Below, piece after piece: positions 25,168 through 64,000 of a stretch of DNA of 64,000 nucleotides. The stretch is from Nansenia antarctica. Lineage: Eukaryota; Chordata; Actinopteri; Argentiniformes; Microstomatidae. The stretch's first letter is position 1, and every line of letters starts with the position of its first letter. The position numbers were made by a program, and so were the translations under genes. The notes beneath the pieces were generated by a model. That model searched no databases and was not told the DNA's origin. It worked only from the letters and a program-made list of their open reading frames with translations. The DNA lies in assembly GCA_963989245.1 (NCBI GenBank), contig OZ022341.1, positions 46,050,725 through 46,114,724 on the forward strand, written 5' to 3'.

Positions 25168-25522
25168 TAAGCGATAGCTGTGTGTATAATTTTGGTGGAA
25201 AGAATCCGTTTTGGAGTTTTAACAAACAAGTTTCAGGAAACGTGTTTAGACGATTGGGAGTGGTGTAGTCTACGTGATACGCAGGACTACGCAGTATACC
25301 CACTAGGAAAGGACAAGGATTTGCGTATACCCACTAGAAAATGCGCGAGGATACGTAACGGCGTTTTGTGACAGAACTTTTGTGACAGAACATTCATAAA
25401 ATTCACCCTGTCTGTGTTACGAAGCACTTACTTCGAACTTTCTGACATGTTTGTTATCGCATAACCAGTCGTTCAGAATGCTAGTCTCAGTATTTCCCCT
25501 ACAGAGCCTTGGGGTGGGCGGG

Positions 25523-25645
25523 CCGCGAATTTGCGAAACCTAGGCTGGTAGGGGGAGGCAGCCAATGAGGGAGTGCTTCGCCAACCAATCAGGTAGCGGT
25601 ATTGCACTGCCTCCCCTTACCATCCTAGGTTTCGCAAATTCGCGG
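25523..25645. repeat. Foldback with 39-bp arms
   Basis: The arms 25523-25561 and 25607-25645 (CCGCGAATTTGCGAAACCTA...) pair with two mismatches. A nearby CAGTATTTCCCCTACAG (about 25490) is a hAT-like terminus, so this may be the subterminal palindrome of such an element. Confidence 0.75.
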
Positions 25646-26439
25646 GCGGGCCAGACCTCCACACACAGCTTCGTGCCGCTGGAGAATGCTTTTGGTTTGT
25701 TTTGTGTGCGCGTGCGACGCGAGAGAGTTTTTGCAGGGTGAAAGCTCTGCAGAAGAAAGTAAGCAAGTTGAAACGTTAGCAAATATAATTACTGTGTTCT
25801 GACAGAGAAAGTTGGTTCAAATTAGTCGTTATTATTGTGATTAGAAAGTGTCTGATTATAGTTTCATGGTGTGAATAATAGTGTCAAAGAACTAGCAAGC
25901 TAGCTAGCTCAGAGGTGATTAGATGAGCTAGTCTGCTGCACACTTGCCAGCTAAAGAGCTAACTGGAGGCACTTTATTATTTTACTTAAAGTAGATATAC
26001 AATCTTTCTTATTCTGCTAGAATTGGGCTTTATGGTAATACCATAATGGTATATTTACAGTACATGGACAGTGGATTGAAGCATTGGAACAAACCCTCAC
26101 TCATTGGAAATGTCTGTTTTTTTGTAGTTGGACATACGATTTTCTTACAGGTGAGAGAGTAAGTAAAGACAGTATCTGACTGCATTGCCCACAGCAACCC
26201 AATATTCAATTAGAATTATGTTATGATTTGATATGAATTCAATGTATACCTCTTATTAAATTATAAATACTCTGGTTGTTATGTTTGCCTTTTGGTTGAC
26301 AGCAAAAGAGGGAGAGAGGAGGATAGGGAGGGAGAGAAGGAGAGAGAGCAGGATGGTGTCGGCACACCAGAGAGAGAGAGCAAGAACCAGGTGAGAAAGT
26401 GGACAGGTAGTCAAGACCACATAAGTAAGTAGCCTTGAG

Positions 26440-26575
26440 AACCGATGGTTCTGGAGCCTAACGGCCCATAGGGAAGGAGCCTATCTCCTGTTTCTGTAGC
26501 GTGAGGCAGCTTGATGTACAAGTACAGTCCATGCCACCCCCCCCCCCCCCCCCAAGGCAGCAAACACTGGTGTAG
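26440..26575. mobile_element. Inverted copy of the 4475-4680 hAT-like end
   Basis: GCCCATAGGGAAGGAGCCTA, then CCTGTTTCTGTAGCGTGAGG, then a C20 run and GGCAGCAAACACTG, the reverse complement of the 4475-4680 segment with scattered changes. It ends at the CACTG terminus. Confidence 0.6.
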
Positions 26576-27577
26576 ATGCATACTGTATGCATAAGTGAGT
26601 GTGGTGGTGCTTATGGGGTGTCGCTACGGGACAGGTGTCGCTCTGACTGGGAGGGCAAAATCACAGTATACCCACTAGAAAAAACTAGACTACACCACTG
26701 GGGAAAACTACACACTAAACTATATTTTTATGCACATATTTGCCCCTATAAGAAAGCGTAGCATATGTATTTTTTCCAATTGACAGTGTGGCCAGAGGAG
26801 GCAGAAACATGCAAAACTACATGCTTCACCTTTAGGCTGTTCTGACTTCTCTTCTGACAACATTTGAAATGAGTGAGGGAAATCAAGATATTTATTGGTT
26901 TCAGCCAATAAAACCCTAATAGCTTTGTAGTTGTTATTCTACTTTATAGAGCTAATTTGGTCCTTGTAATAGCATTGAACAAATCATTTGAACAGTAACA
27001 TTTATACATTTTCAATTGATTACATTTGAATTGTTTTATAACAATACTGCTGTAACTGTTTTAAGTGTGATCTCTAGATGAGGGCCAGTTCTGAGGTTTA
27101 TCTTCTTTCAAGTCTACCAGTTTTTTCCTGGAATGTCAAAAACTCTATTCACCTGCACTTTGTGCTTGCTTTTCTTTGACCTCTACCGCTCTCAAATAGC
27201 GCACAGATGAGAATTACAGTAGTCTTTGTACGTGTCCCCTTCATCTTCCTCCCCTTCATCTAGTGACAAGAATGTGAGAATAGGAATGCTTGGCTGGTGT
27301 CCTGCATACTATACACGTGTACCTTGGAGTCCATTCATGGCGTATGGAAAAGAAGTAACAACCAATCAATCGGGTAATTACCACATTACCAAGCAGCCAC
27401 CTGAGACCCCTCGCTTCTGCTGAGTTAAAGAGAGGAAAAGGCAGGAAGTGGCTGTTTGGACATCTCCAGGTGAAAGGGAATACTTCCATACAGTTATGTC
27501 ATGGAACAAATATGTTTCTTCATCCCAACAGTATATTTGGTCTATTAAGAATGCATGGAGGTTTCTATATTTCTCTT

Positions 27578-27580
<3 letters not shown>

Positions 27581-27640
<60 letters not shown>
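27581..27640. repeat. (GT)n microsatellite
   Basis: 30 uninterrupted GT units (written TG on the + strand). Confidence 0.97.
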
Positions 27641-27642
<2 letters not shown>

Positions 27643-29399
27643 GGCGGGGGAGCTTTCACACTCTCAGTCCCCAAACCAATGCCCAGACCAGGGGGAAACA
27701 AAGAGGGCATTGTACGGCAGAAAATGTTTTTTCCTTTAAAGAAAAGAGTACAGCATAGAGAGGTTGTTATATAAGCTTAGCAAACTTCTCGCTAAACTGG
27801 CACGATTACAGCCTCTCCTCTGGCTTCAACACTCATCATGGTGATATGTTGCAGGTGTTCAGTTGACTCTGGTGCAGTGAGGAGTGTGATGCCTTTGCGA
27901 AAGAAACCTTCCAATTGATTTAAGTGGCCTTGTTCCCAATAGCAACCACTTCTATCAACTCAAGCGTGTCAGATCTGACTCAAATTTCAATGACATTGTC
28001 CATGCTTCATTCTGAGAATGTGTTGTGACTTAGATGTTTTTTGGCACTGTATGTACATGTGTACACAGACATGCTGGTCTAATGGTGATTTGCAAGGAAT
28101 CAAGCTGTGACAATTAAATTGCTTTTTTCAAAGTTGTATTGACCAAACCAGTAAACACCTTTCACACATTTCATATTATGCCTTATAATCAGAACTCAAT
28201 GAGAAAAAGGATGCAACAAACATTGAATTGGTCACAAGATAACAGGAACAACTGGTTGAAAAGCAGGTGAAAAACATGAACCTACTCATAACTAGCAGTC
28301 ACTATGATTGTATCCTTTGTATCCTACAAAAATAAGAACATCTGTTATTTACTATCAAATAGAAACCTTTACTACCTACTGGATGACAATGAGTCATAAT
28401 CCTAATTGGCGAAACAATGTGAGAGCCATGTGCCCTACAAAGCAGGTCTGAAGTGAAACTGTTCCTGCGTGGTTGTGAGGGCCAATGTTGTACTGTAATT
28501 ACCTTGTGTCTTAACCTCCTCTAATTAGTTCAAGCCCCTGCCCCCCGCAAATTCTTGCTCTTTCTCTCTTTTGATGTGGTATCAGTTAACTTTTACTGGT
28601 TCAGGCATGGAGCCACCACGGCCCTCCAGTCAGGCAATAACAACATTTATATACGCAAGGCAAGAACATGAAACAGTAACCCAAGTTTCACAACTGTACA
28701 CAGCCATGGTGTTGACTTTGGCTACCTACATGTCACATCTTGTTGGTCACTGTAAACTCCCTTTTCCAGGAATGGGGCAACAGGGTTGTTCCGTAAGATT
28801 TAGGAGCATGAAGGGTTAATGTGAAAAATACATTGCAGTTGCAGCATTTCCTTTTTTCTAAGGTCAGAATACACATGTGCTTTTATTGGTTTCTGTATTT
28901 GTATCCGCACTTCTGGTGGCGGTCGGTCACTCTCTGATTTTGCCCATTGCATAATTCCGGATTAACAGAGAGTGGTATGAATCATGATCGTGTGTTCATC
29001 CAGTTCCTGTGGGTTGGGAGCCCACGTTCTGTCTGGAACAACTGTCTGCCCTTTTCCTGTCGCATGCAATGGCACGTGTGGGAGGGGGCTCCTCACATAA
29101 TAGGCTTGGAAGAAGTGTATTGACATCCCCCTCCCTTCCCCCTATAGTCACCCCACCCACACACACCCCAGTCCCAGGACTGCTCGCTTCTTGGTTTCTT
29201 GGCGGAACGACATGGTCACTGCCTCCCAGAGAGCTCACTGGAGGTGGTTACTCCATGGCACCACTCCACTTCTGTCAATTGTACTCAACGAGGATATGCT
29301 AAGTAGTGCACTGTACTCCAAGCTGCTGGAAACATGGCCCTGGTTACTTCTAGTGTGCATGTGAGGCGAGGATGGCTGAGATGGTGATGGGTTACACAT

Positions 29400-29893
29400 C
29401 ACTGCACTACTAGCTCCAGTCCCTCAGTTTAGTGATGCCCGTTGGCACCTGCATCCCAGTTGTACTTGAGCAGCAAAGCATTAGAAAAACACAACACATA
29501 TAGTCATGGGGGTGGGAAAACCCAGTGTGATGAAAAACATTTGAGAAGAGAGAGAGAGAGTGGAGCAAAGAAAGAGTGTGAAATTCTAATGTGACCCCCC
29601 CCCCACACACACACACACACACACACCCCTCCCAACTCCAAGCTGGGAGAGAGTGTGTGTGGGGTTGTGATGTCAGAAGCAGGCCCCTCCCAGCCCTCTC
29701 TAGGTATAGATGCTGCTGGTCCGGTAGTCCTCTCCACTCAACAGTGTGTCCACAGAGAGTGCTGCACAAGTCCTTAGTGAGCTGCTACAGAACCTACTGC
29801 AAGTGAAGTTGTCCAGCATCCTCGTCTGTCCATCCATCCATTCATCCATCCATCCATCCATCCATCCATCCATCCATCCATCCAGAGATCTCC
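29400..29893 (+). promoter_or_regulatory. Presumed abi3bp 5' UTR and proximal promoter
   Basis: Inferred only from position upstream of the first coding exon. It holds a GA run (29550), a C8/CA run (29597-29628), a weak TATA-like GGTATAGA (29704) and a TCCA array that ends about ten nucleotides before the start codon. The transcription start cannot be fixed from sequence alone. Confidence 0.35.
29826..29883 (+). repeat. (TCCA)n microsatellite in the presumed 5' UTR
   Basis: About 14 tandem TCCA units with one TTCA variant. It ends 10 nt upstream of the first abi3bp ATG, so it is probably transcribed in the leader. Confidence 0.9.
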
Positions 29894-61560
<31,667 letters not shown>

Positions 61561-62990
61561 GACCCCCGGGGGTATCTGTGGAGATGCCCGAAGAGAATAT
61601 CACACAGGGTTGGGAAGGTGACAGGACGGGCCAATAACGTGTCAGATTCCAGATGGTGCATATCCCCTGTCTATACGTCCCGTATCCCAGCCATATAAAC
61701 ATTTGTACAGGATCTACATGTCAGGGACTTTTATCGAATGCATTTGTGATTATGTAAAAGCAAACACGCCATATCTCATTATTTATCAAACATGACAAAA
61801 AGACAAAAGAAAAGAATGAGTAATGGATTAATGGTGACATTTTTACTTAACATGGCGTGAGATAACAAACATACAATAGATATAATTTTTAAATATGGGG
61901 AAGCTGGCTCCCTGAAACTATTTTGATAACTTGTATGATATTATTTATCAGTGTTTCTGATGCCATGTTCCTTGTGAGGGCCTCTGGTAAGTCACAGGAA
62001 ATGGGTTATAATGCAATGCTTCTGCTGTAAAGAGTTGTGGAATTCCAGATTTCATCGACAGTGACTGATTGATAGTACAAACGTTGTTCCATAAAACATA
62101 ACTGTTTGCATGGACTACATCTCTCTCACAGAACGTTTTAGTTCAGATTCAACTCCATAGAAAATATGGACCAACATGCAAATCCATTCTTACACATAGC
62201 TAAAAACATTCGTCATATGAATTATTATGCACATGATACCCTGGACAATCAAAGAGGGGCATAACTTCCCCTGACAGTCACAAAAACATGCACACAAAAT
62301 AAGCAAACACAACAGTCATACACACAGAGGAAGTGTTGTGCCAATACAATGTTCCTCCTCTAGCCCTGACATATTGGGTGGCTATGGACCAGAGGTCTGT
62401 ACACTTGCAATTTGCACAATATAAATGTATTTATATGTATATGGAGAAAAAATATTTTGTTCAACTAACTTTTGCAAAAACACTTCCCTTAATGAGACTG
62501 TTCATGTCATGCAAGTCTCCATTAGCAGCATTTCACCACCTCCGATACAGCATGCATGTAGATGTTGTGTTCAGGGATATTGTGGTAACAAAGTTGGGTT
62601 AAATCTGGATACCAGTGACGAGTAAATCTAAATGCTAATGCTAACAATGCTAGTGTAGCGTATATGTGGATAAACGCTATTCACTACGACAGTGAGCAGC
62701 AGCAGTGTTTATGCTCTACCATATCCTGGTCTTATTCATATACTGTACAGTGTTGCATAAGAGGGAGACATAATTGAGAAATGGTAGAGAAAGGAGTGCA
62801 TTGTTGAAACATGTCTTGTTTGTGTACAGAAATACACTTCTGACTCAAAGCGCTTGCAGATGAGTGATTTATGATTCTTTTTTATGGAGAATGTTTGTAA
62901 CATAAAACTGTTTTGTTTTTTGTTTTTTTAAAGCCTACTTTTCCATTTGTAACTATTTACAGTAATAAAGACAAATATTTTGTTTCCTTT
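61561..62990 (+). other. abi3bp 3' UTR (presumed) with poly(A) signal
   Basis: No coding potential after the TAG at 61558-61560. A canonical AATAAA lies at 62964-62969, followed by a T-rich stretch and A6 near 62995, giving a 3' UTR of about 1.4 kb. A second AATAAA occurs near 63580. The true end is not provable from sequence alone. Confidence 0.5.
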
Positions 62991-64000
62991 TTATAAAAAA
63001 CAACATCCGTTGTCCTTTTTCATTTTGGGTTTCTTCTAGGTCATTTTCATTACATTATCTTCTAGAATGTTCATTACAGTAGAAAAGGTAAAGTTCCTGA
63101 GGAAACTGTCTAAAACTCTTTGTGGTAGTGGAAGAAGTTAAAATAGTGAGGTAGCTTTGAGAAAGGCCATTATTTTCTATGCCCTGCCAACAGTATTTTG
63201 ACAGAGGGACCTGTGAGACCTTCACCACAACTGAGCCCATCTCCTTCCAGCTCATACATCCTGGTACTTTCCCTCGCGTCAGAGTGACTCCAATTAGACA
63301 AATCAACAGAGATCCATGGATTACCACACTTTTCCAGACCCAGAGAGAACAAGTCCAGCGTAGGCCAATTTCAACACAGGGACATTCTTCGAAACCGCAG
63401 GGGCAAGGGAAAGAACGCTCATGAAAACTTGCTCTCAATGTCTTTATTAGCTTTCCAAGAGAAATGTTATAGTCTGGGCATAACAACTAATGTCACTTCA
63501 AGGTGGAACTTTAACTCAGATAGGAGATAACAGATCTAGGGTTCTGGCCACGGCCCTTCATGGTGATTTATATGTTTCTTAAATAAAGTTATGTCACTCA
63601 CATATGCATGTATCACCAATATGCTGAATAGTACTACTGATAGAATAATGACTTTACCCCTCATTGCACGGATATTGCTCTGTATAATTTGGAGCAGTTC
63701 TGTTTTTCAAGCAAGTTACCACTTTTGATGAACTTACTGTACACGTTAACAAATTGCATCTGATCAACATCATTTACAGTTGAGTTAACATTTGACGTAC
63801 AGTATCTACTGAGATGCTGTAGATATCTGTTGCAATATAAATTAACTTGAGTCATTCTCACTTAAACAGGATAGGTCACTTACTGTACAGCTGGCTCATT
63901 GTAAACCTGGCAAGCTGTTGCATTGCCAAACTAGCCATGGCTAACCAGAAATGGGTAATTATGGAAAATTAGGGAGATTATGTTCCCATCATGAAGTACC
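62991..64000. other. Downstream intergenic sequence, no gene recognised
   Basis: Open frames of up to 143 codons on the minus strand (63055-63486) and 81 codons on the plus strand (63179-63424) overlap, and neither resembles a known family to me. Nothing else stands out. Confidence 0.5.

Larger units (their letters stand above)
25646..29399. other. Intergenic sequence upstream of abi3bp
   Basis: Contains a hAT-like repeat copy (26440-26575), segments with CAGTATACCCACTAGAAAA (26663; also near 25298), and a (GT)n array at 27581-27640. No gene recognised. Confidence 0.55.

Noticed and set aside
63055..63486. 143-codon minus-strand frame downstream of abi3bp
   Set aside because: Overlaps an 81-codon plus-strand frame and resembles nothing known; no evidence for a neighbouring gene's exon.

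Overview
The window is animal genomic DNA, most likely from a ray-finned (teleost) fish. The evidence is a multi-exon gene with GT-AG introns, dense dinucleotide and tetranucleotide microsatellites, tRNA-derived SINE and LINE tails of the fish type, Harbinger- and hAT-like MITEs, a Ty3/Gypsy element and an endogenous retrovirus. Nothing in it looks prokaryotic.

One host gene is recognisable: abi3bp (target of Nesh-SH3, TARSH), + strand, 29894-61560. I assembled 24 coding exons by hand. Their splice phases are consistent and they total 2610 nt (869 residues plus stop). The predicted product is a secreted extracellular-matrix protein: signal peptide, N-terminal module, FN3 domain, a long basic Pro/Ser/Thr-rich linker built from phase 1-1 cassette exons, a second FN3 domain, and the conserved C-terminal domain ending PGKW. 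The first intron appears to use a GC donor.

Left flank (1-29893): no host gene recognised. It is mostly repeat sequence. Two near-identical 115-bp inverted repeats (4360-4474 and 16471-16585) bracket a 32-bp minisatellite that was split by a 9.8-kb endogenous retrovirus (6011-15840; flanking CAGA duplication). The provirus has two nearly identical LTRs, a very long non-coding leader, gag with one internal stop, and a pol reduced to a protease remnant, RNase H and the integrase zinc domain. Further right are a LINE reverse-transcriptase fragment, a 435-bp GAGCAG-type array, a probable solo Gypsy LTR, a Harbinger-type MITE with TAA duplication, and several foldback sequences.

Gene region: intron 6 (8.4 kb) holds a young Gypsy element in antisense orientation (41208-46656; apparently identical 1223-bp LTRs, TAGG duplication, primer site matching tRNA-Ser). 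Its single ORF keeps gag and protease but has lost reverse transcriptase, RNase H and integrase; a 22-bp minisatellite, readable in all three frames, sits at the deletion junction. The same intron carries a MITE with palindromic repeats, a second Harbinger MITE and other repeats. Thus both young LTR elements lack reverse transcriptase and presumably moved with enzymes supplied by other copies.

Downstream of the stop codon lies a probable 3' UTR with AATAAA at 62964, then about 1 kb with no recognised gene.
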